Assembly (NCBI RefSeq): GCF_012034935.1
Contig: NZ_JAATEN010000030.1
Span: forward strand, 1 to 64,000
Direction: 5' to 3'
Length of the DNA: 64,000 nucleotides
DNA from: Streptomyces zingiberis
Lineage (GTDB): Bacteria > Actinomycetota > Actinomycetes > Streptomycetales > Streptomycetaceae
The position numbers and the translations under genes are program-made. The notes beneath the pieces are model-generated. The model had not been told where the DNA came from and ran no database searches. It saw nothing but the letters and a program-made list of their open reading frames with translations. This document shows, piece after piece, positions 45,703-55,120 of this stretch (position 1 is its first letter; every line of letters starts with the position of its first letter).

Positions 45703-46842
45703 ATGTCCCACCCCCTCCTCGACCTCGCACCGCTCTCCGCCGAACACTTCGCCTCCATCGAACGGCGGATCGGCGCCGTCCTGCGGACGGACGCCGACGT
45801 GATCGTCATGCAGGGGGAGGCGCTGCTGCCGCTGGAGGGCTGCATCCGCGGCGCGGCACGCCCGGGTTCGACCGCTCTCAACGTGATCACCGGACCCTAC
45901 GGACAGACGTTCGGCGGCTGGCTGCGCGACTCCGGTGCGAACGTGATCGACATCGAGGTTCCGTACCACACCTCCGCCTCCGCGGAGGCCGTGCGGCGCG
46001 CGCTCGCGGAGCACCCCGAGACGGAACTCGTCTCCCTGGTGCACGCCGAGGCCGCCACCGGCAACACCAACCCCGTGGGCCCCATCGGCGCCGTCGTCCG
46101 CGAGCACGGGGCCCTGCTGATGCTGGACGCCGTGGCCTCCGTCGCCGCCGAGCCACTGGAGACCGACCGGTGGGGGGTGGATCTCTGTGTGATCGGCGCC
46201 CAGAAGGCCATGGGCGGCCCGGCCGGGGTCTCCGCCGTCTCGGTGAGCGAACGCGCCTGGGAGCGGATCCGGACGAACCCGAACGCGCCCCGCCGCTCCT
46301 ACCTCTCCCTGCTGGACTGGAAGGAGCGCTGGATCGACACCGGTCGCACCGCGCTGCCGCACGCGCCGGCGCAGTTGGAGATGCTCGCCCTGGAGGCGTG
46401 CGTCCGCCGTATCGAGGAGAACGGCGGGCTCGACAGCTCCATCGCCCGCCACCGCGCCACCGCGGCGGCCATGCGCGCCGGCGCCGAGGCCCTGACCGGG
46501 CAGGGCGGGGAGGGCCTGCGCCCGTACGTCACCGACGCGCGCGACGCGGCCCCCGTCGCCACCACCCTCCGGGCCCCCGACTCCCTCGACGCCCGCGAGC
46601 TCGTGACGGCCGCCCTGGCCGCCGCTCCCCCCAACTCCCGGGCCCTCCCGCTGGCGGCGGGCGGCGGAGCCCTGGGCCGCGAGATGATCCGGGTCAACCA
46701 CTACGGTCCGGACGCCACGCCGGGCACCGTCGTCCGGGTGCTCACCGCCCTGGCCGAAGCGCTGAACGCGGCAGGCGTCCGCGCCGACCTCGACGCGGCC
46801 TCGACGGCGGCCGAATCGGCCTGGTCCGGACCGGCGGAGTAG
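45703..46842 (+). CDS. PLP-dependent aminotransferase (alanine-glyoxylate / pyridoxamine-pyruvate type)
   Basis: A 379-residue fold-type I class V aminotransferase. The PLP lysine is in CVIGAQKAMGGPAGVSAVSV (about residue 168), preceded by the cofactor Asp in LMLDAVASVAAEPLETDRWG. LVHAEAATGNTNPVGPIGAV matches alanine-glyoxylate and pyridoxamine-pyruvate aminotransferases. The substrate is not resolved between these. ATG at 45703 has GAGAGAGTGAG upstream. It is a single gene with no operon partner. Confidence 0.83.
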   Translation: MSHPLLDLAPLSAEHFASIERRIGAVLRTDADVIVMQGEALLPLEGCIRGAARPGSTALNVITGPYGQTFGGWLRDSGANVIDIEVPYHTSASAEAVRRALAEHPETELVSLVHAEAATGNTNPVGPIGAVVREHGALLMLDAVASVAAEPLETDRWGVDLCVIGAQKAMGGPAGVSAVSVSERAWERIRTNPNAPRRSYLSLLDWKERWIDTGRTALPHAPAQLEMLALEACVRRIEENGGLDSSIARHRATAAAMRAGAEALTGQGGEGLRPYVTDARDAAPVATTLRAPDSLDARELVTAALAAAPPNSRALPLAAGGGALGREMIRVNHYGPDATPGTVVRVLTALAEALNAAGVRADLDAASTAAESAWSGPAE

Positions 46843-47531
46843 CGGACCCGGGCCGCTGCGAGAGCAGGCGAGGCCGCTCCGGAGTCGCTCCCGGAACCAG
46901 GAGAGGCCGCTCCCGGCCTGCCCAGGAATGCTCCTGCTCCCTCGCTGCGCGGGCCCGGTCCACAGCCTCGGCCCTGCCTTCGTGTCGTGCTGCCGTGCTG
47001 CCGTCAACGATCAGGTGCAGGTGAGCCGCCGACGACACCGGCGAGGGGCCCGGTGGGCGGGGTCGTGGGTGATGCCGGGTGGGCGGCGCGGTGGTGGTGC
47101 GGGTGGGTCGCGGGTTGCCGGGTTATCTCCCTCACACTGCGTGAGCACGGCAGAGCCGAACGGGTGAACCCCCCGAACGAGAAGCCGGGCAAGGAACAGA
47201 CATTTCCCGGCCCTCGGCGGCGCATCCCCATGGCCATCGGCAACAGGACCGCCTCCCTCTGTCCGTGCGCCGCCTGGGCGAACGACAGCCTCCCAGCAGG
47301 ACTGCGCGGGACGGCGCCCAGTCGCGGCGGGTCACGCAGGCACGGCCTCCAGGGCACATGCCACAGGCTTCCCGAACCAACCGTCGTACCTGCCGCGGCG
47401 CGGCCTTCGCCGCTCCATCCCGGACGAGGCCGACCGGGCACGCATCCCGCGGAATCAGCGCGCCTCTGGCGGCGGCCGGGCCGCAGTACGAGCCGGGGCA
47501 ACCGCAGGCTCGACGGCAGTCGAACGCGGCA
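46843..47531. other. 690-base gene-poor stretch
   Basis: Between two convergent genes. It holds a duplicated gaggccgctcc (46869 and 46904) and a CTCAC-N5-GTGAG inverted repeat (47131-47145). Long frames on both strands here have no family-like sequence, and I do not call them. The base composition is slightly less G+C-rich than the flanks, so a decayed insertion is possible. Confidence 0.5.
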
Positions 47532-48206
47532 TCAACCCGTCACGACCGCCGCCGCATAACAACGAAGGGTCACGCGCTGAGAGGGACCCCACCGTTGCTC
47601 GACCGTGGCCAGCAGTTCCCAGCCCAGCCGCTCGTAGAGTGCTGCCGCGGCGGCGTCGGAGGCCACGACGTCCAGCACCGGATGCAGACCACGGCGTTGT
47701 GCCTCCTCCACGGCCCGGCCGATCAGCAGTGCGCCGATGCCGTGCCCCCTGGCCGACGGGGCGACGAACAGTCGGCTGACCACAGCGGCCAGCGCCTTGT
47801 CCGTCCCGTTCCGCTCACTCCACAGACCGGGCGCCCGATCTTGTTCACCGTTGCGGGACAAGCTGACGTGACCGACGAGAACGCCGTCCAGCTCAGCGAC
47901 CCAGGCCCCGACCTCGGAAGCGCGCGACAGCCACTCAGCGGGCCGGTCCGGCCAGTTCACCGGGTAACCGTCACATTGATGGACTTCCCCGAGAACCTGC
48001 ACGCACCTGCGCACATCGTCACCGTCATCGTCCCTCGACCGGACGCGGGGATCCGAACGCCCCCCACCACCCGAGCCGCTCTCCGTGCCCCGTGGGCGCC
48101 TGACGCCGGACGCGGGGTGGGACGCGCCGTCCGGTCGGCATTCTCCGCGACGCCTCAGCTCCGCCTCCCGGCCTCCTGGCCCACGACCCCCCACGCCCCG
48201 ACCCAC
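47532..48206 (-). CDS. GNAT-family N-acetyltransferase
   Basis: The conserved part (about 150 residues) is a GNAT: RCVQVLGEVHQCDGYPVNWP, AWVAELDGVLVGHVSLSRNG, the CoA motif SRLFVAPSARGHGIGALLIG and a DVVASDAAAAALYERLGWEL ending. The start is unclear. Homologues begin a few residues before RSRDDDG, but no ATG, GTG or TTG occurs there. The frame stays open to a GTG at 48206, adding about 50 Arg/Gly-rich residues. An internal GTG just inside the domain would clip it. A lost start or small frameshift is possible. Substrate is unknown. Confidence 0.72.
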   Translation of the reverse strand: MGRGVGGRGPGGREAELRRRGECRPDGASHPASGVRRPRGTESGSGGGGRSDPRVRSRDDDGDDVRRCVQVLGEVHQCDGYPVNWPDRPAEWLSRASEVGAWVAELDGVLVGHVSLSRNGEQDRAPGLWSERNGTDKALAAVVSRLFVAPSARGHGIGALLIGRAVEEAQRRGLHPVLDVVASDAAAAALYERLGWELLATVEQRWGPSQRVTLRCYAAAVVTG

Positions 48207-48804
48207 AAGATCCCCCTCACGCCCGAAGGCTCGCCCGGCACCGGGACGGGTACGACCACGCCACCACGACCCCCCGATCCGGCCATGCCGATGAACCGCC
48301 CGCAGGCGTCCAATCGTGCACCATCCGACTCCCCGCAGTCACCGCGACCACGGACAGCCCGCCACGACGGCGGGACAGCCGGAGAAGACCACGCACGCGT
48401 GTGCCCCGCGCGCCCCCACCCACCCCGGCCACTCCGTCTTGTCGAACTCGCCCACCGGGCACGCCCGACCCCGAGTGGCGAAAAGCACCGCGAACCCCCG
48501 GCCCCGGCGCCGTGACCTCAGCTCCCAAAGGGCCGGGCGGCCCGCGACGCACCCGAAACCACCACCGCGCCGCCCACCCGGCCCTCCCGGAAAGCGGCAC
48601 CGGACCGGCACCGGCCGCTACCGCCACCGGCACCGGCACCGGCATCGAACCCGGGCAAAAGATCACGACCACCGACCCACGACCACCCGCCGGCCCAACG
48701 CCACACGCCGACCCACCACCCGCCCATGGCCACCCACCGACCCACGACTGCCGACCCACGCCCCCCGCCCACGACCACAGCCCCCCGAGTCCCGGACACA
48801 GCAA
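48207..48804. other. 600-base gene-free repeat-rich stretch
   Basis: C-rich on the plus strand, with degenerate cgacccacgac/ccacc repeats strongest at 48665-48780. Frames crossing it are low complexity and I see no gene. Confidence 0.55.
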
Positions 48805-48832
48805 AGCCGCAGGAGCTCCCGCCCCTGCGGCT
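48805..48832 (-). terminator. Rho-independent-type hairpin after hemB
   Basis: AGCCGCAGG / CCTGCGGCT, a perfect 9-bp stem with a 10-base loop. On the minus strand it is followed by TTTG, the nearest to a U-tract seen in this window. It lies 65 bases past the hemB stop. Confidence 0.8.
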
Positions 48833-48897
48833 CACTTCCGGCCGGTCACACCCAGGTGGGTACCGAGACGGGAGCACCCGGCCCCCCCGCCCCGGCC

Positions 48898-50040
48898 TCA
48901 CTCCCCCCGGTTCAGTCGCCGTGCGACCTCGTCCGCCCAGTACGTCAGCACCAGGTTCGCCCCGGCCCGCTTGGCCCCGGTCAGGGTCTCCAGAATGGTG
49001 CGGTCCCGCTCGATCCAGCCGTTGGCGGCCGCCGCCTCGACCATCGCGTACTCGCCCGACACCTGGTACGCGGCGACCGGGACGTCCACCGCGTCGGCCA
49101 CCTGGCGCAGCACGTCCAGATACGGCAGCGCGGGTTTGACCATCACCATGTCCGCGCCCTCGGCGAGGTCCAGCGCCAGCTCGCGCAGCGACTCCCGGCC
49201 GTTGGCCGGGTCCTGCTGGTACGTCTTCCGGTCGCCCTTCAGCGAGGAGTCCACGGCCTCCCGGAACGGACCGAAGAAGGCCGAGGCGTACTTCGCCGTG
49301 TAGGCGAGGATCGACACGTCCTGGTGGCCGGCGCCGTCCAGCGCGTCCCGGACCACCCGGACCTGGCCGTCCATCATCCCGCTCGGCCCGACGACGTCCA
49401 CGCCCGCCACCGCCTGCACGCGCGCCATCTCGGCGTAGCGCTCCAGCGTCGCGTCGTTGTCGACCCGGCCCCGGGCGTCCAGGACCCCGCAGTGGCCGTG
49501 GTCCGTGAACTCGTCCAGGCAGAGGTCGGACATGACCACCAGGTCGTCGCCGACCTCGGCCTTCACGTCCCGGATGGCCACCTGGAGGATGCCGTCCGGG
49601 TCCGTTCCGGCCGTCCCCCGGGCGTCCTTCTCCAGCGGCACCCCGAACAGCATGATGCCGCCGACACCCGCCTCGGCCGCGTCGGCGGCGGCCTTCCGCA
49701 GGGTGTCGCGGGTGTGCTGGACGACGCCCGGCATGGAGGAGACCGGCACCGGTTCGGTGATCCCCTCCCGCACGAAGGCGGGGAGGATCAGGTCCGCCGG
49801 GTGCAGCCGGTGTTCGGCGACCATGCGGCGCATCGCGGGGGTGGTCCGCAGCCGCCGCGGCCGGATCACCGGACCGTTCGGCGGGGCCGGCACGGCCCCC
49901 GGCCGGCCGGGAGCCCGCGGCCCGGACGGCGTCCGCGCGTCCTCGCCGGCCCCGCCGGCACCGTCGGCCGCTCCGCTCCCGCCGTCGGCCTTTGCCGCGG
50001 CCCCGGCACCGCCGGTCGCGTTCTTCCTCCCGAACCTCAT
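48898..50040 (-). CDS. hemB: Porphobilinogen synthase (delta-aminolevulinate dehydratase)
   Basis: A 380-residue PBGS that condenses two 5-aminolevulinates to porphobilinogen. Catalytic lysines are in SILAYTAKYASAFFGPFREA and ADMVMVKPALPYLD. The metal region VVMSDLCLDEFTDHGHCGVL keeps two Cys, although the usual third-Cys context is Asp-rich. The family core begins at RPRRLRTTPAMRRMV; the first about 55 residues are a Gly/Ala low-complexity extension. ATG at 50040 overlaps the hemD stop by 4 bases, which supports the extended start. Last gene of rex-hemACDB. Confidence 0.95.
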   Translation of the reverse strand: MRFGRKNATGGAGAAAKADGGSGAADGAGGAGEDARTPSGPRAPGRPGAVPAPPNGPVIRPRRLRTTPAMRRMVAEHRLHPADLILPAFVREGITEPVPVSSMPGVVQHTRDTLRKAAADAAEAGVGGIMLFGVPLEKDARGTAGTDPDGILQVAIRDVKAEVGDDLVVMSDLCLDEFTDHGHCGVLDARGRVDNDATLERYAEMARVQAVAGVDVVGPSGMMDGQVRVVRDALDGAGHQDVSILAYTAKYASAFFGPFREAVDSSLKGDRKTYQQDPANGRESLRELALDLAEGADMVMVKPALPYLDVLRQVADAVDVPVAAYQVSGEYAMVEAAAANGWIERDRTILETLTGAKRAGANLVLTYWADEVARRLNRGE

Positions 50041-51713
50041 GACGTGGCACGCCTCCTGCGCGATCCGGGCCGGCGTTCACTCGGCCGGGTGACGGGCTCG
50101 CCCGCCTCGACGGCCGCGGTCCGGCGCTTGGCGCCGAAGTCGGCCAGCGCCTCGGCGAGCCGGGTCACCGACGGCTCGGGCGAGAGGACGTCCACCCGCA
50201 GCCCGTGCTCCTCCGCCGTCTTGGCGGTGGCCGGGCCGATACAGGCGATGACGGTGACGTTGTGCGGCTTGCCCGCGATACCGACGAGGTTGCGCACGGT
50301 GCTGGACGAGGTGAACAGGACGGCGTCGAAACCGCCGCCCTTGATCGCCTCACGGGTCGTGGCCGGCGGCGGCGAGGCGCGCACGGTCCGGTAGGCCGTG
50401 ACGTCGTCCACCTCCCAGCCCAGTTCGATCAGCCCGGCCACCAGGGTCTCGGTGGCGATGTCGGCGCGCGGCAGGAAGACGCGGTCGATCGGGTCGAACA
50501 CCGGGTCGTAGGGCGGCCAGTCCTCCAGCAGGCCGGCGGCCGACTGCTCGCCGCTGGGCACCAGGTCGGGCTTGACCCCGAACTCCACCAGGGCTCTCGC
50601 GGTCTGCTCGCCCACGGCGGCGACCTTGATCCCGGCGAAGGCGCGGGCGTCGAGCCCGTACTCCTCGAACTTCTCCCGGACGGCCTTCACGGCGTTGACG
50701 GAGGTGAAGGCGATCCACTCGTACCGGCCGGTGACCAGGCCCTTCACCGCGCGCTCCATCTGCTGCGGGGTGCGCGGCGGCTCGACGGCGATGGTCGGCA
50801 CCTCGCTGGGCACCGCGCCGTAGGAGCGGAGCTGGTCCGAGAGGGACGCGGCCTGCTCCTTGGTCCGCGGCACGAGCACCTTCCAGCCGAAGAGCGGCTT
50901 GGACTCGAACCAGGACAGGGGACCGCGCCGCGCGTCCGTGCTGTGCTCGCCGACAACCGCTATGACCGGCTGGCCCCCGTCCGCCGACGGGAGCACCTTG
51001 GCGGCCTTCAGCACCTGGCCGATGGAGCCGAGGGTGGCGGTCCAGGTGCGCTGCCGGGTCGTGGTGCCGGCGACCGTGACGGCCATCGGGGTGTCCGGCT
51101 TCCGCCCGCCGGAGATCAGCTCGGCCGCGGCGGCCGCGACCGACTCCAGAGTGGTGGAGACGACGGCGGTGGCGTCGCTGGAGCCGACCTCCGTCCACGA
51201 GCGCTCGGAGGCCGTGGCCGCGTCGATGAAGCGGACGTCGGTGCCTTCGGCGGTCCGCAGCGGCAGCCCGGCGTAGGCGGGCACGCCCACGGCGGTCGCC
51301 ACCCCCGGCACCACCTCGAAGACGATGCCCGCGGCGGCGCACGCCAGCATCTCGTCGGCGGCGTCACAGTCCAGGCCCGGATCGCCGGAGAGCGCGCGGA
51401 CGACCCGCTTGCCGCCCCGCGCGGCCGCCATGACAAGATTGGCGGCATCCTGAAGGGCCTTCCCCGCAGGGGAGTTGGCCCCTTGGTCCGACGTGCCGTC
51501 AGGCGCGAGCTGTGGGATGTCCACCCCTGCGCGCGTGTGCGTGACCACCACGTCGAGCACCCGGGGGTCTGCGACCAGCACATCCGCCTGGGTGAGCGCC
51601 TCCACGGCGCGCAGCGTCAGCAGCCCCGGATCGCCGGGCCCGGCACCGAGGAAGGTGACGTGACCGACAGCCGGCTGCGGCGCGGAACGGAGATTTACTG
51701 CGGTGGGGCTCAA
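50037..51713 (-). CDS. hemD: Bifunctional uroporphyrinogen-III methyltransferase/synthase fusion
   Basis: A 558-residue fusion. Residues about 15-260 are a SUMT (CobA/CysG-type) methyltransferase domain beginning HVTFLGAGPGDPGLLTLRAV. Residues about 285-540 are uroporphyrinogen-III synthase (GWKVLVPRTKEQAASLSDQL ... FTSSSTVRNLVG ... IACIGPATAKTAEEHGL). The SUMT motif normally reading GGDPFVFGRGGEE is here SGDPGLDCDAADE, so methyltransferase activity may be altered or lost. The start is TTG at 51713, whose last bases overlap the hemC stop; GGGGGAG lies 8 bases upstream. The stop overlaps hemB (ATGA). The synthase domain closes hydroxymethylbilane to uroporphyrinogen III. Confidence 0.92.
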   Translation of the reverse strand: MSPTAVNLRSAPQPAVGHVTFLGAGPGDPGLLTLRAVEALTQADVLVADPRVLDVVVTHTRAGVDIPQLAPDGTSDQGANSPAGKALQDAANLVMAAARGGKRVVRALSGDPGLDCDAADEMLACAAAGIVFEVVPGVATAVGVPAYAGLPLRTAEGTDVRFIDAATASERSWTEVGSSDATAVVSTTLESVAAAAAELISGGRKPDTPMAVTVAGTTTRQRTWTATLGSIGQVLKAAKVLPSADGGQPVIAVVGEHSTDARRGPLSWFESKPLFGWKVLVPRTKEQAASLSDQLRSYGAVPSEVPTIAVEPPRTPQQMERAVKGLVTGRYEWIAFTSVNAVKAVREKFEEYGLDARAFAGIKVAAVGEQTARALVEFGVKPDLVPSGEQSAAGLLEDWPPYDPVFDPIDRVFLPRADIATETLVAGLIELGWEVDDVTAYRTVRASPPPATTREAIKGGGFDAVLFTSSSTVRNLVGIAGKPHNVTVIACIGPATAKTAEEHGLRVDVLSPEPSVTRLAEALADFGAKRRTAAVEAGEPVTRPSERRPGSRRRRATS

Positions 51714-52828
51714 AGTGCTCGCTCCCCCATAAGACCGGCCGCACCCTTGGCGAGCATCTCGGCGGCGAGTTCGCGGCCGAAGGCCGCCGCGCCGTCGGGC
51801 GACGAGGGTACGGGACCGGTGGTGGACAGCTGCACCAGCGCGGTGCCGTCGGTCGTGCCGACGACGCCGCGCAGGCGCATCTCGGTGACAGTCTGCCCGT
51901 CGGCCAACAGGTCGGCCAGCGCTCCCACGGGTGCGCTGCAGCCGGCCTCCAGGGCGGCGAGCAGGGATCGCTCGGCGGTCACGGCGACCCGCGTGCGCGG
52001 GTCGTCGAGTTCGGCGAGCCGGGCCGCGAGGGCGGTGCCGTGCACACGGTGCGCGGCCACACACTCGACGGCCAGTGCCCCCTGGCCGGGGGCGGGCAGT
52101 ACGGCGTCGACGGGCAGCTTCTCCGTCGCCTCGCCGATGCGGCCGACCCGGTGCAGGCCGGCGGCGGCGAGGACGACCGCGTCGAGCTCGCCGGAGCGTA
52201 CGTAACCGATGCGGGTGTCGACGTTGCCCCGGATCGGCACGGTCTCGACCGCTCCGCCCAGCGCGGCGGCCCAGGCGTTGAGCTGCGCCATGCGGCGCGG
52301 CGAGCCGGTGCCGATCCGCGCGGCCGGACGGCCGGCCGGCGCGAGGGCGGCGAGCTCCGCGAAGGTCCGGCCGTCGCGGGCGACGAGCGCGTCGCGCGGG
52401 TCCTCGCGTTCGGGCACGGCCGCTATGACCAGGCCCTCCGGCTGGGTGGTCGGCAGGTCCTTGAGCGAGTGGACGGCGAGGTCGATCTCACCGGCGAGCA
52501 GCGCGTCACGGAGGGCGGAGACGAAGACGCCGGTGCCGCCGATCCGCGCGAGGTGCTCGCGGGAGATGTCGCCGTAGGTGGTGATCTCCACCAGTTCCAC
52601 GGGACGGCCGGTGAGGGCGCGCACGGCGTCCGCCACCTTCCCGGACTGCGCCATGGCGAGCTTGCTGCGCCGGGTGCCGAGGCGGAGCGGTCCGCGTCCG
52701 GCGAGCCCGGCCGCGGCGTCCGGGGCGCCGACGGGCGGTGCCGCGGGCAGTCCCGTGCGGTGGGCGGTGACGCCCGGTCCGGGACGGGTGGCTCCGGTGG
52801 TGCTCATGGTGGTGCCTCTGTCGTTCAT
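51710..52828 (-). CDS. hemC: Hydroxymethylbilane synthase (porphobilinogen deaminase)
   Basis: A 372-residue HMBS that polymerises four porphobilinogens. The core begins PLRLGTRRSKLAMAQSGKVA, with DLAVHSLKDLPTTQPEGLVI, RIGTGSPRRMAQL and RGNVDTRI. The dipyrromethane cofactor Cys is in LAALEAGCSAPVGALA. The first about 45 residues are an extra low-complexity N-terminus; a second in-frame ATG seven codons in is possible. ATG at 52828 overlaps the hemA stop and the hemC stop overlaps the hemD start. Confidence 0.95.
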   Translation of the reverse strand: MNDRGTTMSTTGATRPGPGVTAHRTGLPAAPPVGAPDAAAGLAGRGPLRLGTRRSKLAMAQSGKVADAVRALTGRPVELVEITTYGDISREHLARIGGTGVFVSALRDALLAGEIDLAVHSLKDLPTTQPEGLVIAAVPEREDPRDALVARDGRTFAELAALAPAGRPAARIGTGSPRRMAQLNAWAAALGGAVETVPIRGNVDTRIGYVRSGELDAVVLAAAGLHRVGRIGEATEKLPVDAVLPAPGQGALAVECVAAHRVHGTALAARLAELDDPRTRVAVTAERSLLAALEAGCSAPVGALADLLADGQTVTEMRLRGVVGTTDGTALVQLSTTGPVPSSPDGAAAFGRELAAEMLAKGAAGLMGERAL

Positions 52829-54294
52829 GTCCGCCCCCTTCCGGGGCCGCCGCCGTCGGCTCTGCTGACGGCGGCCACCGCGTCGGGGTCCAGGTCGAAC
52901 AGTTCCCGCAGCGCGTCGGCGTACCCCGCGCCGCCGGGCTCCCCCGCGAGCTGCTTCACCCGCACGGTGGGCGCGTGCAGCAGCTTGTCGACGACGCGGC
53001 GCACCGTCTGGGTGATCTCGGCGCGCTGCTTGTCGTCGAGGTCGGGCAGCCGCCCGTTGAGCCGGGCGAGCTCGCCGGCGACCACGTCGGCGGCCATGGT
53101 GCGCAGGGCCACGACGGTCGGGGTGATGTGCGCGGCACGCTGCGCGGCGCCGAAGGCGGCGACCTCCTCGGAGACGATGCCGCGCACCCGGTCGACGTCG
53201 GCGGCCATCGGCGCGTCGGCGGCCGCCTCGGCGAGGGTCTCGATGTCCACCAGCCGTACGCCCGGCACCCGGTGCGCGGCGGGATCGACGTCCCGGGGCA
53301 TGGCCAGGTCCAGCAGCCGCAGACCGGCAGCGGCAGTGGCGGTGGCGGTGGCGGTGGCGTCTGTGGCGGTGCCGGTCGCCTCGGCGGCAACGCGCGCGTC
53401 GAGGGCGGACCGCAGGTCACCGGCGGTGAGGACGAGACCGGTGGCGCCGGTACAGGAGACGACGACCTCCGCCCGGGCCAGCTCGGAGGGGATGTCCTCC
53501 ATGGCGACGGCGCGCGCCACCGGGCCGTCGCCGGCTCCGGCGCCTTCTCCGGTCACCGCGTCCCGCCCGCCGCCGTCCGGGGACGTCCGCTCGCCACTCA
53601 GGGCGAGGGCGAGCCGCTCCGCCCGCTCCCGGGTGCGGTTGGCCACCGCGATCTCGCGGACCCCGGCCCGCGCCAGGGTGGCCGCCGCCAGCGAGGACAT
53701 GGACCCGGCGCCGACGACGAGCGCCCGCTTCCCGGCGGCCCACTCGGTGACCTCGGCGAACCCCTCACCGGCGGCGAGCCGGCCGAGGCCGAAGGTGACC
53801 AGCGACTGCCCGGCCCGGTCGATGCCCGTCTCGCTGTGGGCGCGCTTGCCGACCCGCAGGGCCTGCTGGAAGAGGTCGTTGAGCAGCCGCCCCGCGGTGT
53901 GCAGTTCCTGGCCGAGGGCGAGCGCGTCCTTGATCTGGCCGAGGATCTGCCCCTCGCCGACCACCATCGAGTCCAGGCCGCAGGCCACCGAGAAGAGGTG
54001 GTGGACGGCGCGGTCCTCGTAGTGGACGTAGAGGTAGGGCGTCAGCTCCTCCAGCCCGACGCCGCTGTGCAGGGCGAGCTGGGTGGACAGCTCGGCGACC
54101 CCGGCGTGGAACTTGTCCACGTCGGCGTAGAGCTCCAGGCGGTTGCAGGTGGCGAGCACCACGGCCTCGGCGGCCGGCTCCGCGGTGAGCGCGTCCTGGA
54201 GCAGCTTGCCCCGCGCCTCCGGGGCCAGCGCGGCCCGCTCCAGCACGCTGACCGGCGCGCTGCGGTGACTCAACCCGACGACGAGCAGACTCAT
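52825..54294 (-). CDS. hemA: Glutamyl-tRNA reductase
   Basis: A 489-residue GluTR, first committed step of C5 heme synthesis, reducing glutamyl-tRNA to glutamate-1-semialdehyde. It has MSLLVVGLSHRSAPVSVLER, catalytic Cys in VVLATCNRLELYADV (about residue 50), HLFSVACGLDSMVVGEGQIL, an NADPH fold (ALVVGAGSMSSLAAATLARA) and the dimerisation tail. Two low-complexity inserts are present: a Gly/Asp run near residue 240 and an Ala/Thr run (about 315-330) from 6-bp repeats. ATG at 54294 overlaps the rex stop. HemL, which uses its product, is at 30.8-32.1 kb. Confidence 0.96.
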   Translation of the reverse strand: MSLLVVGLSHRSAPVSVLERAALAPEARGKLLQDALTAEPAAEAVVLATCNRLELYADVDKFHAGVAELSTQLALHSGVGLEELTPYLYVHYEDRAVHHLFSVACGLDSMVVGEGQILGQIKDALALGQELHTAGRLLNDLFQQALRVGKRAHSETGIDRAGQSLVTFGLGRLAAGEGFAEVTEWAAGKRALVVGAGSMSSLAAATLARAGVREIAVANRTRERAERLALALSGERTSPDGGGRDAVTGEGAGAGDGPVARAVAMEDIPSELARAEVVVSCTGATGLVLTAGDLRSALDARVAAEATGTATDATATATATAAAGLRLLDLAMPRDVDPAAHRVPGVRLVDIETLAEAAADAPMAADVDRVRGIVSEEVAAFGAAQRAAHITPTVVALRTMAADVVAGELARLNGRLPDLDDKQRAEITQTVRRVVDKLLHAPTVRVKQLAGEPGGAGYADALRELFDLDPDAVAAVSRADGGGPGRGRT

Positions 54295-55055
54295 GCCGGC
54301 ATCACGGCGGGGACGTCCCCGTCGGGTCCCTTCCCTCCACCGGAGCCGCCACGCACGGCCCGCGCGGGGGCCGCCGGCGCCGCCGGTGACTCCTCGCCCG
54401 CCTTGCGCTGCTCGTGGAAGGCGAGGATCTGCAGCTCTATGGAGAGGTCGACCTTGCGCACGTCCACCCCGTCGGGGACGGAGAGGACGGTGGGCGCGAA
54501 GTTGAGGATCGAGGTGACACCGGCGGCGACGAGCCGGTCGCACACCTGCTGGGCGGCGCCGGCGGGCGTGGCGATGACGCCGATCGAGACCCCGTTCTCC
54601 TCGATGATCGCCTCGAGTTCGTCGGTGTGCTTCACCGGCAGCCCCGCCACCGGCTTGCCCGCCATGGCCGGGTCGGCGTCGATCAGCGCGGCGACGCGGA
54701 AGCCGCGGGAGGCGAAACCGCCGTAGTTGGCGAGCGCGGCGCCGAGGTTGCCGATACCGACGATCACAACCGGCCAGTCCTGGGTGAGCCCCAGCTCACG
54801 GGAGATCTGGTAGACGAGGTACTCGACGTCGTAGCCGACCCCACGGGTGCCGTAGGAGCCGAGGTAGGAGAAGTCCTTGCGGAGCTTGGCGGAGTTCACC
54901 CCGGCCGCGGCCGCGAGTTCCTCGGACGAGACGGTGGGGACGGAACGCTCCGACAGAGCCGTCAAGGCGCGCAGATACAACGGAAGCCGGGCGACGGTGG
55001 CCTCGGGAATCCCTCGGCTGCGGGTCGCCGGTCGGTGCGTTCGGCCAGTTGCCAC
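54291..55055 (-). CDS. rex: Redox-sensing transcriptional repressor Rex
   Basis: A 254-residue Rex. The N-terminal winged helix is RSRGIPEATVARLPLYLRAL and VSSEELAAAAGVNSAKLRKD (about residues 13-60). The NAD(H)-binding Rossmann motif is VVIVGIGNLGAALANYGGFA, and the C-terminal domain-swap helix is DLSIELQILAFHEQRK. Rex releases DNA when NADH rises, derepressing respiratory genes. GTG at 55055 with AGGAG 4-5 bases upstream gives the family start. It heads the hemACDB operon and has its own operator upstream, so the operon is autoregulated. Confidence 0.97.
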   Translation of the reverse strand: MATGRTHRPATRSRGIPEATVARLPLYLRALTALSERSVPTVSSEELAAAAGVNSAKLRKDFSYLGSYGTRGVGYDVEYLVYQISRELGLTQDWPVVIVGIGNLGAALANYGGFASRGFRVAALIDADPAMAGKPVAGLPVKHTDELEAIIEENGVSIGVIATPAGAAQQVCDRLVAAGVTSILNFAPTVLSVPDGVDVRKVDLSIELQILAFHEQRKAGEESPAAPAAPARAVRGGSGGGKGPDGDVPAVMPA

Positions 55056-55120
55056 GGTGCTCCTGCGGGTAGAGCGGGGCTGTGGGCGGCCTCGTCTCCG
55101 CGGACCGCCCCGTCCCTTGC

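Noticed and set aside
46987..47559. Long overlapping frames on both strands in the gap after the aminotransferase
   Set aside because: No family-like motif, biased Arg/Pro composition and no good ribosome-binding site; such frames arise by chance at this G+C content.
48217..50080. Long minus-strand frames across the repeat-rich gap and antisense frames over hemB
   Set aside because: Low-complexity translation from C-rich repeats, or shadows of hemB in another frame.
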